NCBI RefSeq assembly: GCF_014863585.1
Contig: NZ_CP062253.1
Coordinates: forward strand, 5,599,501 to 5,663,500
DNA: 64,000 nt
Origin: Pseudomonas gozinkensis
GTDB taxonomy: Bacteria > Pseudomonadota > Gammaproteobacteria > Pseudomonadales > Pseudomonadaceae
Direction of reading: 5' to 3'
Shown piece after piece: positions 1 through 10,608 of the stretch (its first letter is position 1; the number at the start of each line of letters is the position of its first letter). The notes beneath the pieces are model-generated. The model did not search any database and was not told the origin of the DNA. It worked only from the letters and a program-made list of their open reading frames with translations. Made by a program: the position numbers and the translations under genes.

Positions 1-3000
1 GGGTGGTGATACCGCCACTGGAATCGTTCACGACCTTGCGTGATGCACCGTTGACGATGGCATTCAGGGTCGGGATACCGCCGCTGAACACTACGCCGCT
101 GGAAATCGTGTCGTTGCTGTCGACCACGCCGTCGGCGTTGGTGTCGAGCACCGCGTAGTTGAGCATCTTACCGCTGAACGCATCGAGTTCGACCAGTTTA
201 CCGGTGCCGAAACTGGAACACGGGTCGGTGGTGTCGACACTGGCCGTGGTGAAAACAATGCGTCCCAGCACGAGACTGGCCTGATTGATCACCCGTTCGC
301 CGGTCAATGCGTTGTTGTACACCAGCGGCAGATACCAGCCCTTCTCCGTCGGATAAGTCGTGTCGTTCTGGCTGGTGGTGACGAATTGCCCGGTACTGCC
401 GGAGAACACCCCGGTAACCGCCTGCGCCTGCAGACTGCTGACCGTGATCTGGCCCGACCCGCCATCGGCGTCCCACACCGAATAGAACGCCTGCAAATCC
501 TTGTTGGTCTTGTCGGCGGTTTCGTTGAACTTGCCGGTGCCGAAGAAAATCTGTTTGCCGCCCAGAGCGTTATCCGCCAGCAACGGTTGAGCGGTGATTG
601 GCTGAGTCGCCCCGCCAGCCGCGGTAAATAACGGCTTGCCAGAAAACGCTACGCCCCAGCTATCGGACGACGTGGCGCTCAGGTCGAACTTCCACAACCG
701 TCCCTTCAAGTCGCCGCCATACGCGGCCTGCACCACGTTCTGCGAATTGACCCGCAGCTTCACCGAGGACAAGCCGTTGGTGGTTTCCGTACTGTCGATG
801 ACGATTTTCTTGATCAGCGAACCATCGCGTACATCCAGCACATACAGTGCCGCCACCCCGGAGTTGCTGCCGTAACCGTTGGCGATAAACGCCGCCCAGC
901 GACCATCGGCCAAGCGTGCCACTTCCGGACGGGCATAGGCGTAACCCAGATCATTGAAAGCGTTGGAGGTGCTGGCGGTGGTCGGCGCGCTGACTTCCCA
1001 CAAGGCGCGGATGACGTTACCCGCCGAGGCGTCGAACAGCTGGAGCCCGTAGAAAGTCTTGCCGCCCGCCCCTGTGCCGCCGATGGCCAGGGTTTTCCAG
1101 GCCGTGCCGAATTGGGCGTCGAATACACCCAACTGACCGTCCACCAGAAACTTGTGGCTGACGCCATTGACGTAGTTCGGATCGGCAATCAGGCGCAGCG
1201 AGGGCAATACGCTGGACGGCATGTAGGCATAGCGTCGGGTACCGTTGGCCGAGTTGATGACGCTGACAAAACCATCATTGGCGTTCACCACCAGGCTGGC
1301 ATTCATGTTCGAAGCCTTGGTGGTCAGGTAGGTACTGTAAGTGGTGTCACCGGCCAGATCGGAGGCGGTTTTTTCCGTGGGCGAAGCCAGCACCAGCGGC
1401 GAGTTGATGATGTCCCCGAGCAATACGCTGCGCACTTTTAGCCCGGACTTGTTGGTGCCCTTGCTCCATTCGACCAGGTCGATGCCGCTGATGCCGGTGG
1501 GCAAACCCTGGCTGAGAACGGTCTGCTGAGCCGGGGCGAAGTTACCGTAGGCCAGCGTCACCGCCGCGTTGTTCAGGGTGTTCCACGACTGGTAGGTCGG
1601 CGCGGTGGCGCCGGGCACGATGGCGGTGTCAGTGGTCCACAATACCGCCGATGTGTTGACCGCCCCGGCCGAGGTGAAGCCAAAGGACTTGATCGTGCCG
1701 CGCCAGTCCTTGGGGTCATAACTGGTCTGGAAATAACTGGTGCCGCTCGCCAGCGTGGTGCCACTGGCGACACCGCTGCCGCCGGAGCCGGCCTTGGAGG
1801 TGATGTCGCTCAACGCCGAAGACAGCGCGGCATTCAGGCCGGCGCTGTCGGTCGCCTGGTAGTAGCGGCCCTGTCCGTAATCGGCGGCGTCCGAGAGCAT
1901 GTCGTTGGAAGCCGTGAAACCCACGGTGTAGGTGTTCATGTTCTGCCTGGGAAAATCCACGGCATTCCAGCTCTTGCCCGCCGCGTCGGTGCCGGAGGAA
2001 CGCATGTCGATGTCGAAGGCGAACTTGGCGATATCGTCCAGGTACAGCGTATCGCCCTCGCCGTCCCCGTTCAGGTTGTTCCCGTCATTGTTGATGCCGT
2101 CCCAGTTCGGCAAGCGGCTGCCACCCAGCGGGTCATTGTTCGGAAAGGTGCGGTCGTAGGTCGGCAAACCATCGGTGATGACCACGCCGTAGTTTTTCTG
2201 GCAGCGATACTGGATCGGGCTGGTGTAGGTGCTCGGCGTGCTGTTGTAGTACGGCGCCATCCCGCGCATGTAGCGGGTGATTTCGTAGTAGGTCTCGGCC
2301 AGCGGCGTGTTGGCCACCGCGCTCAGACCGTTGATCGAGGAAATCAGTGCGTTGTAGTTGGTGTCGGCCTGGGCCTGGGTCACGCTGCCGCTGACCGGTG
2401 ACAGGTCGCTGATGGAGCGCGCAATGAAACCGCCGTTGCCGGGGTTGTTGCTGGTGGCCGGGTTGAAGGTGGCAAGGCCCATGCGCAGGTTGCGGTTGCT
2501 GGTGACCAGTGCGGTGGAAACGTTGCGCGCCACGTTGATCCGGTAATCGTTGGGAATCGCCCCGGTGGTGAAGTCGCGTGTGCCGTTGTTGATCGCCAGA
2601 CTCACCACGTAGGAAATGTAATCCGCCGAATAGCGGGTGTTGCCACTGCCCACCGGATCCGGCAGCTTCAGACAGAGCGGCGTCAGGCTGTTGTTGTAGA
2701 ACGCATAGGCGCCGCCGGAACAGCCGGAGGTCGGCAGGCTCGAGAGAAAGATCGTATCACCGGTAATGGCGGTCGAGCTCAGGCACAGGCCGATGACCGC
2801 GTTGCACTGCCGGGCCGCCGTGCGATCCACGGTCGGATCAAAACCCGTCGCGTAGATGATGCTGTTCATGCTGCCCGAGTCGTCGATCATCAACATGACG
2901 TTCGGTGGCACGGCAGCCGCGCTCAACAGTGGCGAATCGGACGGCGTGAAAGCAAACGCCGGTACAGCCAGATAAAGCCCGGTCAGCATGCCAAGCAGCA

Positions 3001-3037
3001 GCGACAGCCACTTGAAGCGTCGCTCAGTACTTCGCAT
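1..3037 (-). CDS. pilY1: Type IV pilus tip protein / adhesin PilY1 (partial, 3' end outside window)
   Basis: PilY1 is the large pilus-tip protein that, with the minor pilins, primes type IV pilus assembly and acts in adhesion and surface sensing. The frame is open from the ATG at 3037 to the window edge, so at least 1012 residues are present and the C-terminus is missing. It begins with a signal peptide (residues about 1-29). A von Willebrand A-like start follows, with a MIDAS-type DxSxS (D52, S54, S56 in IDDSGSMN). Near residues 970-981 an EF-hand-like calcium loop, DTNADGVVDSND, matches the regulatory calcium site of P. aeruginosa PilY1. The start overlaps the end of pilX by 14 bases, so the two are translationally coupled in the fimU-pilV-pilW-pilX-pilY1 operon. 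Identification is firm from domain layout and context. Confidence 0.93.
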   Translation of the reverse strand, partial: MRSTERRFKWLSLLLGMLTGLYLAVPAFAFTPSDSPLLSAAAVPPNVMLMIDDSGSMNSIIYATGFDPTVDRTAARQCNAVIGLCLSSTAITGDTIFLSSLPTSGCSGGAYAFYNNSLTPLCLKLPDPVGSGNTRYSADYISYVVSLAINNGTRDFTTGAIPNDYRINVARNVSTALVTSNRNLRMGLATFNPATSNNPGNGGFIARSISDLSPVSGSVTQAQADTNYNALISSINGLSAVANTPLAETYYEITRYMRGMAPYYNSTPSTYTSPIQYRCQKNYGVVITDGLPTYDRTFPNNDPLGGSRLPNWDGINNDGNNLNGDGEGDTLYLDDIAKFAFDIDMRSSGTDAAGKSWNAVDFPRQNMNTYTVGFTASNDMLSDAADYGQGRYYQATDSAGLNAALSSALSDITSKAGSGGSGVASGTTLASGTSYFQTSYDPKDWRGTIKSFGFTSAGAVNTSAVLWTTDTAIVPGATAPTYQSWNTLNNAAVTLAYGNFAPAQQTVLSQGLPTGISGIDLVEWSKGTNKSGLKVRSVLLGDIINSPLVLASPTEKTASDLAGDTTYSTYLTTKASNMNASLVVNANDGFVSVINSANGTRRYAYMPSSVLPSLRLIADPNYVNGVSHKFLVDGQLGVFDAQFGTAWKTLAIGGTGAGGKTFYGLQLFDASAGNVIRALWEVSAPTTASTSNAFNDLGYAYARPEVARLADGRWAAFIANGYGSNSGVAALYVLDVRDGSLIKKIVIDSTETTNGLSSVKLRVNSQNVVQAAYGGDLKGRLWKFDLSATSSDSWGVAFSGKPLFTAAGGATQPITAQPLLADNALGGKQIFFGTGKFNETADKTNKDLQAFYSVWDADGGSGQITVSSLQAQAVTGVFSGSTGQFVTTSQNDTTYPTEKGWYLPLVYNNALTGERVINQASLVLGRIVFTTASVDTTDPCSSFGTGKLVELDAFSGKMLNYAVLDTNADGVVDSNDTISSGVVFSGGIPTLNAIVNGASRKVVNDSSGGITT

Positions 3038-3503
3038 AGACACTCTCCACCACACTGCGCGAAGTGCCGGCGATGCCGACGGCCGTGACCCGGTACAAGG
3101 TCGCCGAGGTGTTGCTCGGCACGTTCACCGCCGTCAGGGTCGTGCCGATGTTCTGTACTCCGTAAAACCCGCTGCCAGCGGCGATCCAGGTCACGCCCGA
3201 TGTGGAATTGAGCCCCGCAGCGCTGACCACCGAGGATTCCGCCGGCGGCGCACATTGAGTGGTGCTGGCGCACACCGCCAACGCGTAGCCATCCAGTTGC
3301 ACCGCGCTTTCGCCGATGCGCAGCGCCGCCTCGGCAGTCTGGAAGGATTGATTGCGCAGGCTCACGCTGCCAGCCATTTTTTCCTGCAGGTTGGCGCTCT
3401 GCATCGATGACAGGCCGATCACCGTCAGAAGCAGCAGAAACACCAGGCTGACCAGCAACACCATGCCGCCTTGGGACCGCCGCCGGTGGAGAGAAACGTT
3501 CAT
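3024..3503 (-). CDS. pilX: Type IV pilus minor pilin PilX
   Basis: Minor pilin of the priming complex that starts pilus assembly in the inner membrane. The start at 3503 (MNVSLHRRRSQGGMVLL) is chosen because a GAGGGG ribosome site lies about 7 bases upstream; a start 39 bases further upstream would overlap pilW. A short basic leader ends in a glycine pair and is followed by a long hydrophobic helix (MVLLVSLVFLLLLTVIG). The usual glutamate at position +5 of the mature pilin is absent, as is common in the PilX/GspK class that caps the tip. The protein is 159 residues. It lies 10 bases after pilW and overlaps pilY1. Confidence 0.9.
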   Translation of the reverse strand: MNVSLHRRRSQGGMVLLVSLVFLLLLTVIGLSSMQSANLQEKMAGSVSLRNQSFQTAEAALRIGESAVQLDGYALAVCASTTQCAPPAESSVVSAAGLNSTSGVTWIAAGSGFYGVQNIGTTLTAVNVPSNTSATLYRVTAVGIAGTSRSVVESVYAKY

Positions 3504-3513
3504 CGTTCGCCCC

Positions 3514-4227
3514 TCACTGCAAGCGGTTGCGCAAGGCGGCAACCACGTTGAAGGTTTGATTGCGGACCCGGTTGTTCGGGTCAGTGAGGGTCAGGCTCAG
3601 GCGCACGCTGCGGATCCGCGCCGGATCACCGGGGTTGGCGCTGTAGGTGGACGCCGCGACGTCGGTCGCGGAACTCGCCAAACCAAACATCACGGTGAAC
3701 GCACTGACGTTGTTCACCAGCACCTGCTGGGCCGGATTGCCGCTGCCGGTGCCCATCAGAATCTGGTTGTTGCTGAAGCTATAGACCAGCCGACGGATCG
3801 GAAACGCGATCTGTCCCGTCGCCGCCGCCCGCGCGCCGGTATAAGCGGTGGCGCTGTTGCGGCAATCGGAGACCACGGTCCAGGTCGGTGTCCCGCCCGC
3901 GCTGCCGACATCGGCGGTGACCAGGGTCAGCTTGAGGTTGGCGTTGTCCCAACTGATCGGTGTGATCTGGGCCCCATTGAAATCCCCCGCCGAGCTGGAA
4001 TCGGTAATCGTGCCCAGGCAACCGAACATGCCCACCATGCGCAGTTCCTGAATCATCTTGCTCAGCACGAACCGCGCATCTTCCTGCATGGCGGCGGCGC
4101 TGTTCTGGCTGACGTAGGTGTTTTTTGCCGCCAGGAAAATCTGCACCACACCGAGCACCACGATCAGCCCCAACGCCAGGGCGACCAGCATTTCGATCAG
4201 GCCGAAGCCCAGGTTATGGCGCTTCAT
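3514..4227 (-). CDS. pilW: Type IV pilus minor pilin PilW
   Basis: Minor pilin of 237 residues that forms the priming subcomplex with PilV, PilX, FimU and PilY1. The leader MKRHNLG is followed by the class III signal FGLIEMLVALALGLIVVLG, with glutamate at mature position 5, then an N-terminal helix running through residues about 35-60. Two well separated cysteines (GCLG near residue 74, and SDCRN) could form a disulfide in the periplasmic domain. The start overlaps the end of pilV by 4 bases (ATGA), showing tight translational coupling. Confidence 0.92.
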   Translation of the reverse strand: MKRHNLGFGLIEMLVALALGLIVVLGVVQIFLAAKNTYVSQNSAAAMQEDARFVLSKMIQELRMVGMFGCLGTITDSSSAGDFNGAQITPISWDNANLKLTLVTADVGSAGGTPTWTVVSDCRNSATAYTGARAAATGQIAFPIRRLVYSFSNNQILMGTGSGNPAQQVLVNNVSAFTVMFGLASSATDVAASTYSANPGDPARIRSVRLSLTLTDPNNRVRNQTFNVVAALRNRLQ

Positions 4228-4673
4228 GGCGTGGCCACCGGGTCGACCGCGGCGCGGCTGGTCAGGACAAAGCTGCGGGGCGCACTGGCCGTATTGGCGG
4301 CGCGCGCGTCACTCCAGGTGATGGTGATGGTGTACACGCGTTGATTGAGGGTGATGCTGCCGGTGGCGGTCGGGCCGCCGAAATTGACGATGTTGGTGGT
4401 GAAGTCGTAGAGATCCTGATCCCGGGCGACGCTCAGGTTGCCCGTGGTGGGCGGTGTGACGGTGTAATCGGCGCCCGAGTTGGCGCGGATCCGGTCCATC
4501 ATGTCGTAGGCGATGAAACTCGCCTGACTGGTCATGCGCGAACTGTCGGTGTACTTCAGCGCATTGAGCTGAACCGCCGCCGCGCCCAGTAACCCGACCG
4601 TCAGAATCAACAACGCGACCAGCACTTCGATCAGCGTCATGCCCTCCTGTGCGCGCTTGCTCCCTGCCCTCAT
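4224..4673 (-). CDS. pilV: Type IV pilus minor pilin PilV
   Basis: Minor pilin of about 149 residues. The start at 4673 (MRAGSKRAQEG then MTLIEVLVALLILTVGLLG) is preferred because its ATG overlaps the fimU stop as ATGA and has a GGTGGA site upstream; a start at 4712 would overlap fimU by 43 bases. The prepilin peptidase site is EG/MTLIE, with Glu at +5 of the mature protein. The helix is followed by a region rich in methionine and arginine (FIAYDMMDRIRANSG), typical of PilV. It is the second gene of the fimU-pilY1 operon. Confidence 0.9.
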   Translation of the reverse strand: MRAGSKRAQEGMTLIEVLVALLILTVGLLGAAAVQLNALKYTDSSRMTSQASFIAYDMMDRIRANSGADYTVTPPTTGNLSVARDQDLYDFTTNIVNFGGPTATGSITLNQRVYTITITWSDARAANTASAPRSFVLTSRAAVDPVATP

Positions 4674-5143
4674 CCGCAATTTCCACCCAATTGAATTCGT
4701 CCGTTCAGACACACGTTCAGCGTCCTGCTTTGCGTTCCCAGCGTGTAACTGATGACCACCGCCGTGGACGGTGCCGCCAGCCCCCCCAGATTGTTGAAAT
4801 CCAGCGCGGTCACTCCAGAGGGTAGCGTCAGAGTCGCGCCGCTGCTCATCGCTGGAACAACCCGCAATACATTGGCCGGAGTGCCAGTACTGTCGTAGAC
4901 CGACAACTCGCCGGTCCAGACGCTGCCGCCGGCGCTCGGCCGCAAGCGGGTGGTGATGCCCCGGTTGATCGCCTCGAGCCGTGCATAATTGAGGGCCCGT
5001 TGCAGGTCGCCGACTTCGGTGTCGGCCTTGCTGCCCTGCACCGAACGGGTGAACGCCGGCACCGCCATCGTGATCAGGATCACAAACACCGCGACCGCCA
5101 CCAACAGCTCGATCAGTGTGAAACCTTTTGTACGATGATCCAT
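4670..5143 (-). CDS. fimU: GspH/FimT-family minor pilin FimU
   Basis: First gene of the minor pilin operon, encoding a 157-residue FimU-like pilin that links the priming complex to the major pilin. The ATG at 5143 follows a GGAGGG ribosome site. The leader MDHRTKG ends at a class III site, followed by FTLIELLVAVAVFVILITM with Glu at +5. The conserved GspH helix continues as DLQRALNYARLEAINRG. Its promoter must lie in the 127-base gap to the divergent fimT. FimU rather than FimT is inferred from its position at the head of pilVWXY1. Confidence 0.85.
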   Translation of the reverse strand: MDHRTKGFTLIELLVAVAVFVILITMAVPAFTRSVQGSKADTEVGDLQRALNYARLEAINRGITTRLRPSAGGSVWTGELSVYDSTGTPANVLRVVPAMSSGATLTLPSGVTALDFNNLGGLAAPSTAVVISYTLGTQSRTLNVCLNGRIQLGGNCG

Positions 5144-5270
5144 CGATGCCCTCCGTTGCCGTCGGCTATACCTGTACAAACCTAGAACATTCGACCGGCA
5201 TGCGCCGGTTGATTTACCGCGAACGGCGCACGGATTGCGCCGCTGTGCACAATCCAGGGAGGACGCGCGC

Positions 5271-5825
5271 ATGCCGCAACAGGGTTTCAGTCTGGTCGAA
5301 CTGCTTATGGGACTGGCGATCGGCGCAATTGTTCTGTCGCTGGTCAGTCCGGCGCTGGCGGACTTCACCGAATCAAACCGGCGGCAGCAGGCCGCTCAGT
5401 CTTTGCTCGACGGGATCCGCAATGCCCGGACCATGGCCATCACGCGCAATCAGAGCGTGGTGATCCATGGCATCAACGATGACTGGAGCCAGGGCTGGCG
5501 GATCATTCTGGATATCAGCGGAAAGGGATCGGGAGATGCCACGAATCCATTGCTGATCGAGCAGGCGAGTGACGGACGAATACCGATTGTCGGCAACTGG
5601 CTGGTGAGCCGGTACATACGCTTCAGCAGCCTGGGCCAGCCACTGGTGCCGGACCGGAAGTTTCAGGCGGGGACGTTACATTTATGCTCGGCTCGCGAGC
5701 CGGTCAGCCAGCTTCAGGTGGTGCTGGCGGCGACCGGTCGCGTACGCCTGGCCAGCCAAAAGGCTGAACAGGCGTTGTGTCGAAAGGATAAAGCGATCAG
5801 ATCGAGCGGACGCGCAGCTCTTTAG
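5271..5825 (+). CDS. fimT: GspH/FimT-family pseudopilin FimT
   Basis: A second GspH-type pilin-like protein, 184 residues, divergent from fimU. The ATG at 5271 has a strong AGGGAGG site. The short leader MPQQG is followed by [19 protein letters not shown], with Glu at +5, and then [20 protein letters not shown], the typical GspH continuation. The C-terminal region is longer and less conserved. The last 29 bases overlap the 3' end of the convergent ispH. FimT homologues bind DNA during natural transformation in some bacteria; whether this one does cannot be judged here. Confidence 0.82.
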   Translation: MPQQGFSLVELLMGLAIGAIVLSLVSPALADFTESNRRQQAAQSLLDGIRNARTMAITRNQSVVIHGINDDWSQGWRIILDISGKGSGDATNPLLIEQASDGRIPIVGNWLVSRYIRFSSLGQPLVPDRKFQAGTLHLCSAREPVSQLQVVLAATGRVRLASQKAEQALCRKDKAIRSSGRAAL

Positions 5826-6741
5826 GCATCGAGAACGTGATGTTCTCCTCACGCCCGGCCAGTTCGTCGGCACCGGTGGCGCCCCAGGCATGCAACTGCT
5901 GGATCACGCCACGCACCAGTACTTCCGGGGCGGAGGCGCCGGCGGTGATGCCGATACGCTCGACACCGTCGAACCAGCTCTTTTGCAGGTCTTCGGCGCC
6001 ATCGATCAGGTAGGCCGGGGTGGACATGCGTTCGGCCAGCTCACGCAGGCGGTTGGAGTTGGAGCTGTTCGGGCTGCCCACCACCAACACCACGTCGCAC
6101 TCGTCGGCCAGCTGCTTGACCGCGTCCTGACGGTTCTGGGTGGCGTAGCAGATATCGTCCTTGCGCGGCCCGCCAATGGCCGGGAAACGCGTACGCAGTG
6201 CGTCGATAACACGGCTGGTGTCATCCATGGACAAGGTGGTCTGGGTGACGAAGGCCAGTTTGTCCGGATCATGTACCTGCAACTCGGCGACATCCTTCTC
6301 GTCTTCGACGAGATAGATCGCGCCGCCATTGCTGACGTCGTACTGGCCCATGGTGCCTTCGACCTCCGGATGACCGGCGTGGCCGATCAGGATGCACTCA
6401 CGACCGTCACGGCTGTATTTCGCAACTTCGATGTGCACCTTGGTCACCAGCGGACAGGTGGCGTCGAACACTTTCAGGCCACGGCCGGCGGCTTCGGTGC
6501 GCACGGCTTGCGAGACGCCGTGGGCACTGAAGATCACGATGACGTCATCCGGCACCTGATCCAGTTCTTCGACGAAGATCGCGCCACGATTGCGCAGGTC
6601 CTCGACAACGAACCTGTTGTGCACCACTTCGTGACGCACGTAGATCGGCGGCCCGAAGACTTCCAGGGCGCGGTTGACGATTTCGATCGCCCGGTCCACG
6701 CCGGCACAGAAGCCACGGGGGTTGGCGAGTTTGATTTGCAT
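5797..6741 (-). CDS. ispH: 4-hydroxy-3-methylbut-2-enyl diphosphate reductase IspH (LytB)
   Basis: Last enzyme of the MEP isoprenoid pathway. It reduces HMBPP to IPP and DMAPP with a [4Fe-4S] cluster. The 314-residue protein has the three cluster cysteines C12 (GFCAGVDRA), C96 (ATCPLV) and C198 (ICYATQNRQ), the catalytic Glu in VEGTMGQ (E128), TQTTLS, and the SSNSNRL substrate loop. It is the last gene of the ribF-ileS-lspA-fkpB-ispH run, 72 bases after fkpB. The same order is seen in other pseudomonads. Confidence 0.97.
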   Translation of the reverse strand: MQIKLANPRGFCAGVDRAIEIVNRALEVFGPPIYVRHEVVHNRFVVEDLRNRGAIFVEELDQVPDDVIVIFSAHGVSQAVRTEAAGRGLKVFDATCPLVTKVHIEVAKYSRDGRECILIGHAGHPEVEGTMGQYDVSNGGAIYLVEDEKDVAELQVHDPDKLAFVTQTTLSMDDTSRVIDALRTRFPAIGGPRKDDICYATQNRQDAVKQLADECDVVLVVGSPNSSNSNRLRELAERMSTPAYLIDGAEDLQKSWFDGVERIGITAGASAPEVLVRGVIQQLHAWGATGADELAGREENITFSMPKELRVRSI

Positions 6742-6813
6742 GCTGTGCCTCGTGTCTTGCGCGCGAAAATTCAGATCAATGCAGGAGCCGGTGCGGCCCC
6801 TGCAGAACAGCGA

Positions 6814-7266
6814 TTACAGCGCTTTGACGGAGAAGATTTCCACGTCAAAGGTCAGCGTCTTGCCAGCCAGCGGGTGGTTGAAGTCGACGGTCACTTGCGC
6901 GTCGTCGAACGCTTTCACCACACCCGGCAGCTCAGTATTGGCCGCATCGTTGAAGATCACCAGCAGTCCCGGCGACAGTTCCATGTCCGCAAACTGCGAA
7001 CGCGGGATGATCTGTACGTTTTGCGGGTTCGGCTGGCCGAAGGCGTTTTCCGGCTCGACGGTCAGGGTACGCTTGTCGCCGGCCTTGAAGCCGAACAGCG
7101 CCGCCTCGAAGCCCGGCAGCAGGTTGCCGTCGCCGACCTTGAAAGTCGCAGGGGCTTTGTCGAAAGTGCTGTCGACCGTGTCGCCGTTCTCCAGGCGCAA
7201 TGCAAAGTGCAAGGTGACTTCCGTGTTCTGGCCGATGCGTTGCTCAGCCAATACCTGTTCAGTCAT
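6814..7266 (-). CDS. fkpB: FKBP-type peptidyl-prolyl cis-trans isomerase FkpB (SlpA)
   Basis: SlyD/SlpA-type cytoplasmic FKBP of 150 residues. It catalyses proline isomerisation and acts as a chaperone. The FKBP fold is recognisable from TVDSTFDKAPATFKVGDG, LLPGFEAALFGFKAGDKRTL and the inserted IF domain before VDFNHPLAGKTLTFDVEI. It lacks the histidine-rich metal tail of SlyD, which supports FkpB. It overlaps the end of lspA by 8 bases and sits between lspA and ispH, the conserved position for this gene. Confidence 0.94.
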   Translation of the reverse strand: MTEQVLAEQRIGQNTEVTLHFALRLENGDTVDSTFDKAPATFKVGDGNLLPGFEAALFGFKAGDKRTLTVEPENAFGQPNPQNVQIIPRSQFADMELSPGLLVIFNDAANTELPGVVKAFDDAQVTVDFNHPLAGKTLTFDVEIFSVKAL

Positions 7267-7771
7267 GAACGGTTTCTCCGGTTTTCTTACTTTTGAACAT
7301 ATCCAGTGCCAGCATCACCGCGCCAACGGTGATGGCGCTGTCGGCGAAGTTGAACGCCGGGAAGTACCAGCGGTTCTGCCAGTGCACCAGAATGAAATCG
7401 ATCACATGGCCCAGGGCAATGCGGTCGTACAGATTACCCAACGCGCCGCCCAGCACCAGCGCCAGCGCGATGGCCAGCCAGGTTTCGTTGCGACCCAGAC
7501 GCTTGAGCCAGACGACCAGCACCGCACTGACCGCAATCGCGATCAGCGCGAACAGCCAGCGCTGCCAGCCGGAGCTGTCCGCGAGGAAGCTGAAGGCAGC
7601 GCCGGTGTTGTAGGCCAGGGTCCAGCTGAAGTAATCAGGGATGATCACGATCTGCTGGAACATCTCGAGCTTGCCTTCGAAGTAGAACTTGCTGGCCTGG
7701 TCGATGACCAGAACCAGCAAGCTCAACCAGAGCCAGCTCAGCCGTCCGAAACGGCCAACGGCATTAGGCAT
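7259..7771 (-). CDS. lspA: Lipoprotein signal peptidase LspA
   Basis: Inner-membrane aspartyl protease that removes signal peptides from prolipoproteins after lipidation. With the start at 7771 ([13 protein letters not shown]) the protein is 170 residues, the usual family length. A start 24 bases upstream is possible. Four membrane spans are evident. The catalytic pair is D125 in GHVIDF and D144 in FNFADSAI, and the NxxD-type motif YNTGAAFSF is present. The start lies inside the end of ileS (8-base overlap) and the stop inside fkpB, so translation is coupled on both sides. Confidence 0.96.
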   Translation of the reverse strand: MPNAVGRFGRLSWLWLSLLVLVIDQASKFYFEGKLEMFQQIVIIPDYFSWTLAYNTGAAFSFLADSSGWQRWLFALIAIAVSAVLVVWLKRLGRNETWLAIALALVLGGALGNLYDRIALGHVIDFILVHWQNRWYFPAFNFADSAITVGAVMLALDMFKSKKTGETVHD

Positions 7772-10595
7772 AGTGACGAACCTCGCCGGCGCCATCGATG
7801 TTGTCCACGCAACGGCCGCAGATTTCCGGATGCTCCGGGTTCACGCCGACGTCTTCGCGGCAGTGCCAGCAACGGGCACATTTCGGGAAGGCGGATTTGA
7901 CGATCTTCAGCTTCAGGCCGCTGACTTCGGTGACCACAGCATCGGCCGGAGCCTGCACGAACGGCGCAACAGTGGCAGTCGAGGTGATCAGGACAAAGCG
8001 CAGCTCGTTGCTCAGTTTGGCCAGGTCGGCGGTCAGCGCGTCTTCGGCGAACAGCGTCACTTCGGCTTGCAGGTTGCCACCGACGGCCTTCGCCGCGCGC
8101 TGGATTTCCATCTCTTTGTTGACCGCAACCTTCACTTCCATGATGCGATCCCAGTACTCGCGACCCAGCTCGAAGCCTTCCGGCAACTCGGTCAGGCCTT
8201 CATACCAGGTGTTGAGCATCACCGATTCGTTGCGCTCGCCCGGCAGGTATTGCCACAGCTCGTCGGCGGTGAAAGCCAGGATCGGCGCGATCCAGCGCAC
8301 CAGCGCTTCGGAGATGTGGAACAGCGCGGTCTGGCACGAACGACGGGCCTTGCTGTCGGCGCCGGTGGTGTACTGGCGGTCCTTGATGATGTCCAGATAG
8401 AAACCACCCAGCTCCTGCACGCAGAAGTTGTGGATCTTCGAGTAGACGTTCCAGAAACGGTATTCGCCGTAGTGCTCTTGCAGTTCGCGTTGCAGCAGCA
8501 GGGTGCGATCTACCGCCCAGCGATCCAGTGCCAGCATGTCTTCGGCCGGCAGCAGGTCGGTGGCCGGGTTGAAACCGGTCAGGTTGGAAAGCAGGAAGCG
8601 CGCGGTGTTACGGATACGACGGTAGGCGTCCGCACTGCGCTGCAGGATCTGCTCGGACACGGCCATCTCGCCGGAGTAGTCGGTCGACGCGACCCACAGA
8701 CGCATGATGTCGGCGCCCAGGGTGTCGTTGACTTTCTGCGGCGCGATCACGTTGCCCAGGGACTTGGACATCTTGCGCCCGGACTCGTCCACGGTGAAGC
8801 CGTGAGTCAGCAGCTCGCGGTACGGCGCGTGGTTGTCGATGGCGCAACCGGTCAGCAGGGAAGAGTGGAACCAGCCACGGTGCTGGTCCGAACCTTCCAG
8901 GTACAGGTCGGCACGCGGGCCGGTCTCGTGGCCCATCGGGTGCGAACCGCGCAGGACGTGCCAGTGCGTGGTGCCCGAGTCGAACCAGACATCGAGGGTG
9001 TCGCTGATCTTGTCGTATTGCGGGGCTTCATCGCCCAGCAGCTCGGCAGCGTCCAGTTTGAACCAGGCTTCGATGCCTTCGACTTCAACGCGCTTGGCGA
9101 CTTCTTCCATCAGCTCGACGGTACGTGGGTGCAGTTCGCCGCTTTCCTTGTTCAGGAAAAACGGGATCGGCACGCCCCAGTTGCGCTGACGGGAGATGCA
9201 CCAGTCCGGACGATTGGCGATCATCGAGTGCAGGCGCGCCTGGCCCCAGGCCGGAACGAACCTGGTGTCTTCGATGGCCTTGAGCGAGCGCACGCGCAGG
9301 GTGTCGCCGCTGACTGGCTCTTTGTCCATGCCGATGAACCACTGCGCGGTGGCGCGGTAGATCAGCGGGGTCTTGTGACGCCAGCAGTGCATGTAGCTGT
9401 GTTCGATGACGGTGGTGTGCATCAGCGCACCGACTTCGGTCAGCTTGTCGACGATGGCCGGGTTGGCCTTCCAGATGAACTGGCCGCCGAAGAACTCCAG
9501 CGACGGCACGTAGACGCCGTTGCTCTGTACCGGGTTGAGGATGTCGTCGTTGACCATGCCGTATTTCTTGCAGGTCACGAAGTCGTCCACGCCATAGGCC
9601 GGGGCGGAGTGAACCACGCCGGTGCCGGCGCCCAGTTCCACGTAGTCGGCCAGGTACACCGGCGACAGACGGTCATAGAACGGGTGACGGAAATTGATCA
9701 GTTCCAGCGCCGAGCCCGGCGCGGTGGCCAATACAGTGCCTTCGACGCCGTAACGGGTCAGGCAGGATTCGACCAGCTCTTCAGCCAGCACCAGCAGCTT
9801 GTCGCCGATGTCGACCAGCGCGTAGGTGAATTCCGGGTGAACGTTCAGCGCCTGGTTGGCCGGGATGGTCCACGGGGTGGTGGTCCAGATCACGATCGAG
9901 GCAGGTTTGCCCAGCGACGGCAGACCGAACGCGGCGGCCAGCTTGGCCTCGTCAGCGATCGGGAAGGCTACGTCGATGGTCGAGGACTTCTTGTTCTCGT
10001 ACTCGACTTCCGCCTCGGCCAGGGCCGAACCGCAATCGAAGCACCAGTTCACAGGCTTCAGGCCCTTGAACACGAAACCGCCCTTGACGATTTCGGCGAG
10101 GGCGCGGATTTCACCGGCCTCGTTCTTGAAGTCCATGGTCTTGTACGGGTTGGCGAAGTCGCCCAGCACGCCGAGACGGATGAATTCGGACTTCTGCCCT
10201 TCGATCTGCTCGGTGGCGTAGGCACGGCACAGTTCGCGGGTCTTGTCCGCGCCCAGGTTCTTGCCGTGGGTCACTTCAACCTTGTGCTCGATCGGCAGAC
10301 CGTGGCAATCCCAGCCCGGGACATACGGCGCGTCGAAGCCCGACAGGGTCTTCGAGCGGATGATCATGTCCTTGAGAATCTTGTTCAGTGCGTGACCGAT
10401 GTGGATCGTACCGTTGGCGTACGGAGGGCCGTCGTGCAGGACGAACTTCGGACGATCCTTGCCAATCTCGCGCAACTTTCCGTACAGGCCAATACTGTCC
10501 CAGCGCTGCAGGATCTGCGGTTCGCGCTGTGGCAGGCCGGCCTTCATTGGGAAGGCGGTGTCCGGAAGGTTTAGCGTGGCTTTATAGTCGGTCAT
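7764..10595 (-). CDS. ileS: Isoleucyl-tRNA synthetase
   Basis: Class I synthetase of 943 residues that charges tRNA-Ile and edits mischarged valine. The signature HIGH is at residues 65-68 ([11 protein letters not shown]) and KMSKS is near residue 607 ([10 protein letters not shown]). The CP1 editing domain lies between them. A C-terminal zinc ribbon, CARCWHC followed by CGRC, closes the protein, as in bacterial IleS of the mupirocin-sensitive type. It lies 13 bases after ribF and overlaps lspA. Confidence 0.98.
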   Translation of the reverse strand: MTDYKATLNLPDTAFPMKAGLPQREPQILQRWDSIGLYGKLREIGKDRPKFVLHDGPPYANGTIHIGHALNKILKDMIIRSKTLSGFDAPYVPGWDCHGLPIEHKVEVTHGKNLGADKTRELCRAYATEQIEGQKSEFIRLGVLGDFANPYKTMDFKNEAGEIRALAEIVKGGFVFKGLKPVNWCFDCGSALAEAEVEYENKKSSTIDVAFPIADEAKLAAAFGLPSLGKPASIVIWTTTPWTIPANQALNVHPEFTYALVDIGDKLLVLAEELVESCLTRYGVEGTVLATAPGSALELINFRHPFYDRLSPVYLADYVELGAGTGVVHSAPAYGVDDFVTCKKYGMVNDDILNPVQSNGVYVPSLEFFGGQFIWKANPAIVDKLTEVGALMHTTVIEHSYMHCWRHKTPLIYRATAQWFIGMDKEPVSGDTLRVRSLKAIEDTRFVPAWGQARLHSMIANRPDWCISRQRNWGVPIPFFLNKESGELHPRTVELMEEVAKRVEVEGIEAWFKLDAAELLGDEAPQYDKISDTLDVWFDSGTTHWHVLRGSHPMGHETGPRADLYLEGSDQHRGWFHSSLLTGCAIDNHAPYRELLTHGFTVDESGRKMSKSLGNVIAPQKVNDTLGADIMRLWVASTDYSGEMAVSEQILQRSADAYRRIRNTARFLLSNLTGFNPATDLLPAEDMLALDRWAVDRTLLLQRELQEHYGEYRFWNVYSKIHNFCVQELGGFYLDIIKDRQYTTGADSKARRSCQTALFHISEALVRWIAPILAFTADELWQYLPGERNESVMLNTWYEGLTELPEGFELGREYWDRIMEVKVAVNKEMEIQRAAKAVGGNLQAEVTLFAEDALTADLAKLSNELRFVLITSTATVAPFVQAPADAVVTEVSGLKLKIVKSAFPKCARCWHCREDVGVNPEHPEICGRCVDNIDGAGEVRHYA

Positions 10596-10608
10596 TTAAG
10601 GCTCTTCA

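Noticed and set aside
7689..10574. A 961-codon open frame on the plus strand
   Set aside because: It lies wholly antisense to ileS, whose motifs are complete. It is a by-product of high GC codon use, and its translation is rich in Arg, His, Val and Gln without any domain.
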